From Sulfitobacter mediterraneus (lineage in GTDB: Bacteria > Pseudomonadota > Alphaproteobacteria > Rhodobacterales > Rhodobacteraceae): a DNA stretch of 64,000 nt. Each line of letters begins with the position of its first letter. Position 1 is the stretch's first letter. The notes under the pieces are model-generated. The model was given only the letters and a program-made list of their open reading frames with translations, was not told where the DNA came from and did not search any database. Location of the stretch: positions 2,356,001 to 2,420,000 of the forward strand of contig NZ_CP069004.1 in assembly GCF_016801775.1 (NCBI RefSeq), in the 5' to 3' direction. Shown piece after piece: positions 25,687-34,496 of the stretch. The position numbers and the translations under genes were made by a program.

Positions 25687-28600
25687 CTAATGAAAATCCC
25701 GCGACTTCGGGATCACCCGCACATCGCGTGGATGCCTCCGGGCGCTCACCTGCCCCGCGATCGGATGCGTCGGATGGTCGCCCCGCGCCTGCGTTTGCGG
25801 CACCCGGTCCACCGCCAGATCATCAAGCCGGTCGGTGCGGTTCTCAAGCCGGTCCGCAACCACGTGAATAACCCGCCCGTCACTTTGAATGCGCCCATGC
25901 ACCACCAAAAGCCGGGCGCCCATGATGATGGGCCGAAAATGTTCAAACAGCTTGGGCCAGATCACCAGATTGGCCACCCCCGCCTCATCCTCCAGCGTGA
26001 TGAAACACACGCCCTTGGCACTGCCGGGCTTTTGCCGCACCAACACCAGCCCCGCCAGTGACACCCGCGCCCCATTTCGCATCCCCGGCAGTTGGTCGGT
26101 CACAGCAAACCCCTGACGCCGCAGGCTGGCCCGAAAAAAGCTGACCGGATGCGCCTTCAGCGACAGCCGCAGGGTCTGATAATCGGCCACCACATGTTCG
26201 GCCTGGGGCATGGCGGGCAGCGATACTGCTGGCTCCGCACCCTCGTCCATGGCCTCGGCGTGGGTAAAGATCGGCAGATCCGGCGCATCTTTTAATGCCT
26301 GCCCCTGCCACAGCGCCTGACGCCGGTCGATCCCCATGGACCGCATCGCATCCGCCGCCGCCAACCGCCGCACCGTCCCGCGGTCCAGCCGCGCCCGTGT
26401 CTTGAGATCGGCCACATCAACAAACGGCATGTCCCGCACCGCCATGATCCGCGCCGCGGCATCCTCGCGCATGCCGTCCACCTGCCGCAGGCCAAGCCGC
26501 AGTGCAAATCCGGTCTCGCAGGGCTCCAGCGTGCTGTTCCAATCGGAATAATTGGCATCCACCCCGCGCAATTCGACACCATGTTCCCGCGCATCCCGCA
26601 CGATCTGCGCGGGCGCATAAAACCCCATCGGCTGGGAATTGAGCAGCGCACAGGCAAAGGCCGCCGGATAGTGGCATTTCATCCAAGAGGACACATAGAC
26701 CAGCTTGGCAAAGCTGGCCGCGTGGCTTTCGGGAAAGCCATAATCGCCAAAGCCTTTGATCTGATCAAAACACCGCCGCGCAAAATCTTCCGAATAGCCG
26801 CGATCGGTCATCCTCCCGACCATCTTGTTTTGCAGCGTTTCAATGGTCCCGCGTGAGCGGAAGGTGGCCATCGCCTTGCGCAGCTCATTGGCCTCCTTGG
26901 GCGTAAACCGCGCCGCATCAATGGCGATTTTCATCGCCTGTTCCTGAAAGATCGGCACGCCCAGCGTCCGCCCCAGGATCTTGAGCAGTTCATCCTGCGG
27001 ATGTTCCGGCCCCGGCGCGGGATAGCTGACCCCTTCGAGCCCCTGACGCCGGCGCAGGAACGGATGCACCATATCGCCCTGAATGGGGCCGGGGCGCACA
27101 ATCGCCACCTCGATCACCAGATCGTAAAACACCCGGGGCCGCAGCTTCGGCAGCATCGCCATCTGCGCCCGGCTTTCCACCTGAAACACCCCAAGGCTGT
27201 CCCCCGCACAGAGCATATCATAGGTCGCCGCATCATCCGCCGGAACGCTGGCCAGATCATGATCCACGCCGTAATGCGCCCGCAGAAGGTCAAAACACTT
27301 GGCGATACAGGTCAACATCCCCAACGCCAGAATATCCACCTTGAAGATGCCCAAGGCATCAATGTCATCCTTGTCCCATTCGATGAAACTGCGCTCTGGC
27401 ATCGCGCCATTTCCAATGGGCACCATCTCTGTCAGGGGCCGTTCGGTCAGGATAAATCCGCCCACATGCTGGCTCAAATGGCGCGGCATGCCGGTCATCT
27501 CGCGGGCCAGCGCGATCACCCGGCGCAGATAGGGGTCAGACAGGTCCATGCCCGCATCCTTGACCCGCTCATCGCCCATCTGCCCCTCAAAACTGCCCCA
27601 GACCGTGCTGGCCAGTTTCGCCGTCACATCCTCGGACAGGCCCATCGCCTTGCCGACCTCGCGGATCGCGGATCGCGGGCGGTAATGGATCACCGTGGCG
27701 CAGAGCCCGGCCCGCTCCCGCCCGTATTTTTCATACATGTACTGGATCACTTCCTCGCGCCGCTCATGTTCGAAATCCACGTCGATGTCGGGCGGCTCGT
27801 CCCGCTCTTCGCTGAGAAACCGCTCAAACAGCACGTCATGTTCCTCTGGATCCACCGCCGTGATGCCAAGGCAGAAACAAACGGCAGAATTGGCGGCAGA
27901 TCCACGCCCCTGGCACAGGATGGGCGGCTCTGCCACCTCGCGGGCAAAGCGGACGATGTCGTTGATGGTCAGGAAATAGCGGGCAATCTTCTTGGAGCGG
28001 ATCAGCGCAAATTCCTTTTCGATGATCCCCCTGATCCGCGCCGATACTCCATCCGGGTAACGCTGCGCTGCACCTTCCCACGTCAGATGCTCCAACTCCT
28101 CCTGCGCACCGCGCCCTTCCGGCACGATCTCATGGGGGTATTCGTATTTCAGATCACTCAGCGAAAAGACGCAGGCATCCGCCACCTCGCGCGTGGCCCG
28201 GATGGCATGGGGCCAGGCACCGAACAAGCGGCACATCTCGGCGGGGGATTTCAGGTGTCGCTCTGCGTTGGCCTCCAGCAGGAAACCGGCCTTGTCGATC
28301 GTACAGCTCTCGCGGATGCAGGTCATCACATCCTGCAGGGGGCGGCGCTGGGGCGTGTGGTACAGCACATCGTTGGTGGCCAGAATGCCCAGGCCCTGCG
28401 CCCGCGCCATCCCATCCAACCGGTTGATCCGCGCCACATCATCGCCGCGATAAAGATAGGCTGCGCCGATATGGCGCAACTGCGGCAGCGCCCGCACCAG
28501 CCGGGGCAATCCGGCCTCAAACACATCCAGTTGCGCAGGCGGCATCACGATCAGTTGCAGCCCCTCGGCATGGGCGGCCAGCATCTCAAGCGTCAGATGG

Positions 28601-28998
28601 GTTTCACCTTTTTCCTGCCAGCCGCCCTCAACGTCCGACATCTTGCCACGGCTCAGCAGTGTCGACAGCCGGGTATAGGCGGCGCGGTCTTTTGGATAGG
28701 CCAGAAGTTCTGTGCCGCACAGCAAAACCAGCCGCGCCCCGATCAATGGGCGCAGCTTGGCCTTTTGCGCCTCGGTATGGATGCGCACGACCCCGGCCAG
28801 CGTGTTGTGATCGGCAATGCCCATGGCGTCATAGCCCAGCAGATTGGCCGTCGCTGTCAGATCCACCGCGTCAGAGGCCGCCCGCAGAAACGAAAAACAG
28901 CTGGCCAGACCCAGCTCCACATAGGGGCTGGGCGGGTGCCACTGGAACGGATCGTCAGGATCCAGCGTGCGGCGTTTATGTCCGTCTTGTTGGGGCAT
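25687..28998 (-). CDS. dnaE2: Error-prone DNA polymerase DnaE2/ImuC
   Basis: 1103-aa C-family polymerase, the catalytic subunit of the mutasome for damage-induced mutagenesis. The N-terminal PHP domain begins YVELGLASCFSFLRAASDA. The polymerase acidic motif is PPDIDVDFEHERREEV, and downstream come QHVGGFILTERPL, FPESHAASFAKLVYVSSWMKC and a C-terminal OB fold (VSLAGLVLVRQKPGSAKGVCFITLEDE in part). Length and layout distinguish it from the replicative DnaE1. It follows imuB after a 164-bp gap containing a long perfect hairpin, so expression may depend on read-through from imuA-imuB. Confidence 0.95.
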   Translation of the reverse strand: MPQQDGHKRRTLDPDDPFQWHPPSPYVELGLASCFSFLRAASDAVDLTATANLLGYDAMGIADHNTLAGVVRIHTEAQKAKLRPLIGARLVLLCGTELLAYPKDRAAYTRLSTLLSRGKMSDVEGGWQEKGETHLTLEMLAAHAEGLQLIVMPPAQLDVFEAGLPRLVRALPQLRHIGAAYLYRGDDVARINRLDGMARAQGLGILATNDVLYHTPQRRPLQDVMTCIRESCTIDKAGFLLEANAERHLKSPAEMCRLFGAWPHAIRATREVADACVFSLSDLKYEYPHEIVPEGRGAQEELEHLTWEGAAQRYPDGVSARIRGIIEKEFALIRSKKIARYFLTINDIVRFAREVAEPPILCQGRGSAANSAVCFCLGITAVDPEEHDVLFERFLSEERDEPPDIDVDFEHERREEVIQYMYEKYGRERAGLCATVIHYRPRSAIREVGKAMGLSEDVTAKLASTVWGSFEGQMGDERVKDAGMDLSDPYLRRVIALAREMTGMPRHLSQHVGGFILTERPLTEMVPIGNGAMPERSFIEWDKDDIDALGIFKVDILALGMLTCIAKCFDLLRAHYGVDHDLASVPADDAATYDMLCAGDSLGVFQVESRAQMAMLPKLRPRVFYDLVIEVAIVRPGPIQGDMVHPFLRRRQGLEGVSYPAPGPEHPQDELLKILGRTLGVPIFQEQAMKIAIDAARFTPKEANELRKAMATFRSRGTIETLQNKMVGRMTDRGYSEDFARRCFDQIKGFGDYGFPESHAASFAKLVYVSSWMKCHYPAAFACALLNSQPMGFYAPAQIVRDAREHGVELRGVDANYSDWNSTLEPCETGFALRLGLRQVDGMREDAAARIMAVRDMPFVDVADLKTRARLDRGTVRRLAAADAMRSMGIDRRQALWQGQALKDAPDLPIFTHAEAMDEGAEPAVSLPAMPQAEHVVADYQTLRLSLKAHPVSFFRASLRRQGFAVTDQLPGMRNGARVSLAGLVLVRQKPGSAKGVCFITLEDEAGVANLVIWPKLFEHFRPIIMGARLLVVHGRIQSDGRVIHVVADRLENRTDRLDDLAVDRVPQTQARGDHPTHPIAGQVSARRHPRDVRVIPKSRDFH

Positions 28999-29083
28999 GG
29001 CAGATTACAAAGCGATAGGGTATCGCCCGTGATTTTCACGCGCGGACGATCCACAGAGGGGCAAATCAAAAATGTTTACGCCC

Positions 29084-29124
29084 GGCACGGACCCAAGGCT
29101 GCAAAGCAGCCTTGGGTCCGTGCC
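29084..29124. repeat. Perfect 19-bp inverted repeat with 3-nt loop
   Basis: Arms at 29084-29102 and 29106-29124 are exactly complementary over 19 bp around an AAA loop. It sits in the gap between imuB and dnaE2. On the transcribed (minus) strand no T-run follows directly; TTTTT occurs only about 12 nt later. It could act as an attenuator, an RNA-stabilising stem, or a mobile palindromic repeat. Confidence 0.85.
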
Positions 29125-29162
29125 AATCGCACATTCTGGTGGGGCGCAGGCCGGTCCTTTCA

Positions 29163-30707
29163 TCATGCAAAGATTCCCTGCATGAACCAGCGTGGATCGC
29201 CGCCGCGCCCGTCGCCCAGAATCCCCTCGCGATAGATCCAGAACCGCCGCCCATCGCCAACCTCGACCTTGTAATAATCCCGCAGCCGCGTACCGGGCCG
29301 GTCGCGCCACCATTCAGGGGCGATCCGTTCCGGCCCCTCGTGGCGACGCGTCAGATAGGCCACCCGCCGCCAGCGAAACCGCGCGGGCGGACCTTCGGGC
29401 ACGGCGTACAGCACCGCGATCTCTTCGGGCGGCTCAAGCAATCGCAAGGGCCGCGCCCGGTCCAGCACCGGTGCCTGCCTCGCCACATGCCCCAGCGCCG
29501 GCAGGGCATGCTCCACCCGTTCGGGCAGATGGCTTTGCACCCAGGCGGACCAGGTGATCTTGTCCGGCCCCAAACGTGCGGTCAGCCGGTCCAGCAACGC
29601 CGCAACATCCCGCTGCGCATCGCGGCGGCCCTCCAGATGGTCCTGCTGCAACGCCAACGGCTCAACCCGCAATGCCTCAAGTGTCAGCAGATCAAAGCCA
29701 AAGCCGGGGTCGATCCCGTCCAGCTTGCCCGCCAACAACCGCAACAGATGCGCCGGATCACGGCTGGCGCTGGCCGTAGCCACATCGCGGCTGCGCCATT
29801 CGCCATCCACGCGGTAGATCGTCAGCCGCAGCTGCCGCACGCCCTGCTCCGCCTCGGCCAGTTGCACACATAAATCCTGCGCCAGTGCCTCAAGATGCGG
29901 CAGCGGATCAATCACCGGTTCGGGCAGGCGTACCCGCGCCAGCCAATGCCGTGCATCCGCAGGCGCATTCAGCGGGTCCGCCGTCCGGCCAAGGGCACGG
30001 TCCAGCAACACCAGCGGATTGATTTCTTCGGCCAGCCGGTCAAAGCGCCGCATCAGCGCCACACGCGGCACCTGCATCAAGGCGCCCAGCGTCTTGAGGC
30101 CCAGCCGTTGCAGCAGCCGATCTGTATCCGCGCCAATCCGCAGCGCCGCCACGGGTAGCGGTGCAAGACACATCTCAAGATCCTCGGTGTCACAGATCAC
30201 CCGCCCCGCGCCAAACCGCGCCAACATTTGTGCGCCGCCACGCGTCGGCGCCATCGCCAGCCGCGCGGTCAGCCCCTGCATCTGAAATCTTGTACCAATA
30301 TCACGCAACATCGCGGTCTCTCCGCCAAACAAATGGTCCGCGCCGGTCACATCCATCACAATGCCATCTGCGCCATCCCGCACCGTCCACGGGCACCAAC
30401 GCCGTGCCCAATGGGCAACCCTGTCCAACAGCTTGCGATCCCCTGGTGCATCGGCCTGTTCCACATGCAGATCAGGGTGGATGGCCTGCACATCAACAAT
30501 CCGTTCGCCTTCCGATATGCCCCGCCTCTGCGCCGCCGCACTCACCGCATAGACCACCGGCCCATGACGGCCCGCCTGCGCCAGAACCACAGGCACGGTT
30601 TCATCCGGCAGCGTCCGCTGCTGCGCGGTGATCCTCCGCCAGCGGTCCATCGCCAGATCGGGAAACCAGACGGAGACGATCCGCGGCTGTGCGGGCGCTG
30701 CTGTCAT
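29163..30707 (-). CDS. imuB: ImuB, inactive Y-family polymerase-like protein
   Basis: 514 aa from the ATG at 30707 (MTAAPAQPRIVSVWFPDLAMDRW). ImuB links DnaE2 to the beta clamp and ImuA in the mutasome. The Y-family fold is recognisable (PTRGGAQMLARFGAG, then RLGLKTLGALMQVPRVALMRRF of the HhH region), but where active polymerases have Ser-x-Asp-Glu this protein has DGIVMDVTGADHLFGG, as expected for a non-catalytic ImuB. Its start lies about 107 bp inside the imuA frame. Controlled by the LexA box upstream of imuA. Confidence 0.92.
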   Translation of the reverse strand: MTAAPAQPRIVSVWFPDLAMDRWRRITAQQRTLPDETVPVVLAQAGRHGPVVYAVSAAAQRRGISEGERIVDVQAIHPDLHVEQADAPGDRKLLDRVAHWARRWCPWTVRDGADGIVMDVTGADHLFGGETAMLRDIGTRFQMQGLTARLAMAPTRGGAQMLARFGAGRVICDTEDLEMCLAPLPVAALRIGADTDRLLQRLGLKTLGALMQVPRVALMRRFDRLAEEINPLVLLDRALGRTADPLNAPADARHWLARVRLPEPVIDPLPHLEALAQDLCVQLAEAEQGVRQLRLTIYRVDGEWRSRDVATASASRDPAHLLRLLAGKLDGIDPGFGFDLLTLEALRVEPLALQQDHLEGRRDAQRDVAALLDRLTARLGPDKITWSAWVQSHLPERVEHALPALGHVARQAPVLDRARPLRLLEPPEEIAVLYAVPEGPPARFRWRRVAYLTRRHEGPERIAPEWWRDRPGTRLRDYYKVEVGDGRRFWIYREGILGDGRGGDPRWFMQGIFA

Positions 30708-31332
30708 AGCCCGCGCTCCAGACCCCCGGCGCACGACCACGGGCGCGAAACAGCTCGGCCTCCCATTGTGGTAGACCCGGCGCCTGTGGATTGTCCGGGT
30801 GCATCTGCGACGGCAAGGATGACAACCGCCAGCGTTCGCGGGCCGCCGACAACGCCCCGTGATCGGCAGACCGGATCAACCAGACCGGCACTTGCGCGGT
30901 CTCGGCCCTGAGCGCCAACCGCTTGGTCGCAGTAAAGCTCAACACCTCGGGCGCGCCATGAATCTCGCCCACCACCGCCGCCAATCCGGCACAGCCCGCG
31001 CCCTCTTCCATCGCCCAAAGCACATCGCGCGGGTGGCTGACCTCGACCCGCAGGATTGGCCCCTTGAGACCAAACTGCGCCAGCGCTGGCCCATAAAGCC
31101 GCCCGTTTTCGCGCCGTGACATGCGGTCGCTGACCCAAAGCACCGGCGCGGCACTGTCGGGCAAAGCGGCCAGAACAAACCCCGCCGGTGCCGCATCGAA
31201 CGGCCCGCCTGCCAGCACATCGCGCAACACCGCAGCGCCCGGCGCGGCGGCGTCGCCGGGGCACGGCACATCCTGAACCAAATGTTTGTGAGACAGGGAA
31301 ATCACCTGTCCAAAAGGGGAATCGGGTGGCAT
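30601..31332 (-). CDS. imuA: ImuA, SOS mutasome RecA-like protein
   Basis: 243 aa from the ATG at 31332 (MPPDSPFGQVISLSHKH), which has GGAGG at 5-nt spacing. Upstream codons run through the LexA box and are rejected. ImuA is a RecA/SulA-related partner of ImuB and DnaE2. Recognisable stretches are LRDVLAGGPFDAAPAGFVLA, PVLWVSDRMSRRENGRLYGPAL and a C-terminal PQWEAELFRARGRAPGVW. The last ~36 residues overlap imuB in another frame, a longer overlap than usual. Confidence 0.86.
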   Translation of the reverse strand: MPPDSPFGQVISLSHKHLVQDVPCPGDAAAPGAAVLRDVLAGGPFDAAPAGFVLAALPDSAAPVLWVSDRMSRRENGRLYGPALAQFGLKGPILRVEVSHPRDVLWAMEEGAGCAGLAAVVGEIHGAPEVLSFTATKRLALRAETAQVPVWLIRSADHGALSAARERWRLSSLPSQMHPDNPQAPGLPQWEAELFRARGRAPGVWSAGYDSSARTAADRLRLVSRSGDGPLAEDHRAAADAAG

Positions 31333-31346
31333 ACATTCCTCCATAT

Positions 31347-31361
31347 GTTCACTATTTGTTC
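31347..31361 (-). promoter_or_regulatory. LexA (SOS) box of the imuA-imuB-dnaE2 cassette
   Basis: GTTC-ACTATTT-GTTC on the plus strand, a perfect match to the GTTC-N7-GTTC operator of alphaproteobacterial LexA. It lies 15 bp before the imuA start codon, where the established cassette carries it. Confidence 0.9.
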
Positions 31362-31492
31362 TAATTGAAAAGACAGCATTTGGCGAGAGGCCCAAGCCAT
31401 TTTCCGCGCATTTTCCGCTAAGCCTGCGCAGCCAAAGTGAAATATTACGGCACTGCCGCCTGGCCCTGAAAATAACGATGGGGCCGCCCCGA

Positions 31493-32035
31493 TCAGTTCC
31501 CGCGGCGCATCTGTCCTTCAAGGTGATCATAGCTATGATCAATCAACCGCTGCAGCATATCACTGAACAACAGGATTTCCTCTGCGGACAGCGGCGCAAG
31601 CACTTCTTCATTGCTGCGCAGCACCTCAGCCATCATGCTGTTGTATAGCTTGTCGCCCTCGGGCGTGAGTTCCAGCATCAGCGCCCGGCCATCATCGGGG
31701 TCTTCGCCCGTGACAACCAGCCCCTTGGATTGCAGGGATTTGATCAGACGGCTGGCCTGGCTTTTGTCCATCAGGATAAAGTCGGCAATATCGCCCGCCC
31801 GCGCCGGCATCCGCGCCTTGATCAATGCCAAAAGCCGCCATTCATTCAAGCTGAGATCAAACAGATCCTCGGACCAAAGATGGCCCTCACGTTCCCCGAT
31901 CAACACCAGCCGCCGCAGCTTGAAGGTGATCACGTCCTCAATCGTCAGAACGTCAGGATGCTTGCCGCCCGTCCGCAGCACCCCGCCGCGATTTGGCACG
32001 GAATCACCCTGCGCTGCATTAAAATCATCAGACAT
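31493..32035 (-). CDS. MarR family transcriptional regulator
   Basis: 180 aa, slightly long because of a polar ~28-residue N-terminal extension. The winged helix is clear: LSLNEWRLLALIKARMPARAGDIADFILMDKSQASRLIKSLQSKGLV in its standard blocks, then the wing GEDPDDGRALMLELTPEG. Divergent from the DEAD-box helicase gene, with a 215-bp intergenic region. No adjacent efflux or catabolic gene indicates its ligand. Confidence 0.9.
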   Translation of the reverse strand: MSDDFNAAQGDSVPNRGGVLRTGGKHPDVLTIEDVITFKLRRLVLIGEREGHLWSEDLFDLSLNEWRLLALIKARMPARAGDIADFILMDKSQASRLIKSLQSKGLVVTGEDPDDGRALMLELTPEGDKLYNSMMAEVLRSNEEVLAPLSAEEILLFSDMLQRLIDHSYDHLEGQMRRGN

Positions 32036-32250
32036 AAAAAACCTTTCCCACAGGCCTGCGAGATAAAATTACGGTAAAATACCCAAAACAGTTCTTAAAA
32101 TCCACAAAACAAGGGTCACATTTACCCCACGAAACATAAACACCATGTACAATCACCCTGCAAACCCTTACCGACGCCCAAACCTTGCGCCGAGGCTCTC
32201 TGCCTCTGGCCGCCTGCACTGCAGGCTATGCTTCAGAACAGGATGATCCC

Positions 32251-34311
32251 TTGATCCAGACCATCGCAGATGCGCTAGCCCAACAGGGCTATGAAACTCT
32301 TACCGCCGTTCAGGAGGCCGTGACCGATCCGGCGCTTGCCCAGGCCGACCTTTTGGTCTCGGCCCAGACCGGCTCTGGCAAGACCGTCGGCTTTGGCCTG
32401 GCCATCGCGCCGACCTTGCTGGACGGGGCTGAACATTTCGGCCCGGCCGCCGCGCCCTTGGCATTGGTGATCGCACCAACACGCGAATTGGCCATGCAGG
32501 TCAGCCGCGAGCTCAGCTGGCTCTATGGCAAGGCCGGCGCGATTGTCACCACCTGTGTTGGCGGCATGGACCAACGCACCGAACGCCGCGCCCTGGACCG
32601 GGGTGTTCATGTGGTTGTGGCCACGCCGGGGCGTCTGTGCGACCACATCAAACGCGGCAACATCGACCTTGGCGATCTGCGGGCCGTTGTTTTGGACGAA
32701 GCAGATGAAATGCTCGATCTCGGGTTCCGCGACGAGCTGGAATTCATCCTGTCCGAAGCGCCCGAAGACCGCCGCACCCTGCTGTTTTCGGCCACCGTGC
32801 CGGCCGCAATTGCCAAGCTCGCGCAGTCCTACCAACGTGACGCGCAACGCATCAGCACCGTCGGCGAAGCCAAACAGCACGCGGATATCGAATACCGCGC
32901 CCTGAACGTGCACCCGCGTGACACGGAAAACGCTATTATCAACGTGCTGCGGTTTTACGAGGCCAAGAATGCCATCGTTTTCTGCAACACCCGCGCCGCT
33001 GTGGCGCGGCTGACTGCCAAATTCACCAACCGCGGCTTTTCTGTTGTTGCCCTGTCTGGGGAGCTGACCCAATCGGAACGCACCAATGCCTTGCAAGCCC
33101 TGCGTGATGGCCGGGCGCGGGTCTGTATCGCCACCGATGTGGCCGCACGCGGGATCGACCTGCCCAATCTGGAGCTGGTAATTCACGCCGATCTGCCGTC
33201 CAACTCGGACACCCTTCTGCACCGCTCTGGCCGGACCGGCCGTGCTGGGCGCAAGGGGGTTTCGGCGCTGATCGTCCCGCCCAAGATGAAAACAAAGGCC
33301 AACCGCCTGCTGGGTTGGGCCAAACTGAAAGCCGAATGGGCCGCCGCACCCACCGCCGCCGAGGTGAATGCCGCCGACGAAGCCAGACTGCTGGGCGATG
33401 ATGCATGGTCTGCGCCCATCCCTGAAGATGCAGAAGCTTTTGTGGCCAACCTGGTCGAGCAATTCAGTGCCGAACAACTGGCAACCGCATTTGTGAACCT
33501 ATACCGCGCACGTGCCTCTGCCCCCGAAGATCTGACCGATCCGGGCGAACGCGGCGACGACAAACCCCGCCCCGCCTTTGGGCCTTCTGTCTGGTTTTCG
33601 GTCTCTGCAGGCCGCAATGATGGGGCAGAGCCGCGCACCTTGCTGCCGATGCTGTGCCGCTTGGGTGATCTGACCAAAGACGACATTGGCGCAATCCGCG
33701 TACAGCCAAGCCACAGCTTTGTTGAAATTCTGGCCTCCTCCGCAACCAAGTTTGTCAATGCTCTTGGGCCAGACATGAAAGCCGAAGGCGGCGCTGTTGT
33801 CACCCAGCTCGACAGCCCTCCGGACCTGCCGCGCGGTCCAAAGCCAGGCGGCCCGAAACGGGGTCCCAAGCCGGGTGGAAAGCCGCATCGCAAATCTTAC
33901 GATTCCGACGCACCATCCGAACCGCGCAAGCCACGCAAACCCTACCGCGAGGATCCGGTGGCCGAAGTTCGCGCAGAGCGCAGTGAAAAGCCCAGGTTCG
34001 ACAAACCGCGCGGCGGCCCCAAGGGCGAGCGCCCGCCGAAGTCTCACAAAACCGACCGCAGCCCGATGAAGCCCGGCGCCAAGCCAAAGCCAAAATCAAA
34101 TGGCGAAGCCCCCGGCAAGCCCAAGGCAAAAGCCGTCTGGAAGAAAGAGAAACCAGCGACCGAGGCGCCGCGCAAACCTAAGGGTGCGCCGAAAAAGTCG
34201 GCATCGGAGCCAAGCAGCTACAAACGCGCAAGCGATCCGTCCAAGCGTTTCTCGCCGCCAAACAAGGTCGGGAAACAAGGCGGTAAAGCCGGACCCAAAC
34301 GCGGCAAATAA
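32251..34311 (+). CDS. DEAD-box ATP-dependent RNA helicase with DbpA-type C-terminal domain
   Basis: About 686 aa from a probable TTG start at 32251 (M/L-IQTIADALAQQGYETLT) with AGGA 7 nt upstream; another in-frame TTG at 32185 is possible and no good ATG is available. Core motifs: SAQTGSGKTVGF, APTRELA, TPGRL, DEADEMLDLGF, SATVP and HRSGRTGRAGRKG. A DbpA/CsdA RNA-binding module lies near 440-540 (IGAIRVQPSHSFVEI). The last ~140 residues are a Lys/Pro/Gly/Arg-rich tail that should bind RNA nonspecifically. Probably acts in ribosome assembly or cold adaptation. Confidence 0.9.
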   Translation: MIQTIADALAQQGYETLTAVQEAVTDPALAQADLLVSAQTGSGKTVGFGLAIAPTLLDGAEHFGPAAAPLALVIAPTRELAMQVSRELSWLYGKAGAIVTTCVGGMDQRTERRALDRGVHVVVATPGRLCDHIKRGNIDLGDLRAVVLDEADEMLDLGFRDELEFILSEAPEDRRTLLFSATVPAAIAKLAQSYQRDAQRISTVGEAKQHADIEYRALNVHPRDTENAIINVLRFYEAKNAIVFCNTRAAVARLTAKFTNRGFSVVALSGELTQSERTNALQALRDGRARVCIATDVAARGIDLPNLELVIHADLPSNSDTLLHRSGRTGRAGRKGVSALIVPPKMKTKANRLLGWAKLKAEWAAAPTAAEVNAADEARLLGDDAWSAPIPEDAEAFVANLVEQFSAEQLATAFVNLYRARASAPEDLTDPGERGDDKPRPAFGPSVWFSVSAGRNDGAEPRTLLPMLCRLGDLTKDDIGAIRVQPSHSFVEILASSATKFVNALGPDMKAEGGAVVTQLDSPPDLPRGPKPGGPKRGPKPGGKPHRKSYDSDAPSEPRKPRKPYREDPVAEVRAERSEKPRFDKPRGGPKGERPPKSHKTDRSPMKPGAKPKPKSNGEAPGKPKAKAVWKKEKPATEAPRKPKGAPKKSASEPSSYKRASDPSKRFSPPNKVGKQGGKAGPKRGK

Positions 34312-34406
34312 CCGTGATACCCCAAGAGGCGGATGATGAATAAGTCCACTTCGTTTTCTTTCAAGAAAATAGCTTCGCGATCATTGGGCTAACAGCCAAA
34401 AAAAAA

Positions 34407-34435
34407 ACGCCGGAGGAACCCCTCCGGCGTTTTTT
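34407..34435. terminator. Bidirectional terminator between helicase gene and tauC
   Basis: 10-bp perfect stem ACGCCGGAGG/CCTCCGGCGT with a four-base loop, an A-run before and TTTTT after, between two convergent genes. Confidence 0.92.
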
Positions 34436-34496
34436 GTTCCGTGACCGGAGTTTCCAAAAACCCCGGCACACTTGCTTTGATGAAAGCGGGCTCAGA

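Noticed and set aside
27001..29235. 744-codon open frame on the plus strand opposite dnaE2
   Set aside because: Mirror frame of a GC-rich gene; His/Arg/Pro-rich translation with no domain.
31333..31542. 70-codon N-terminal extension of imuA
   Set aside because: It would read through the LexA box and upstream DNA; GGAGG at proper spacing marks the start at 31332.
32185..32250. Extended start for the DEAD-box helicase at another TTG
   Set aside because: Possible, but the extra residues are outside the helicase fold and the downstream TTG has a better ribosome site; left as an uncertainty in that entry.
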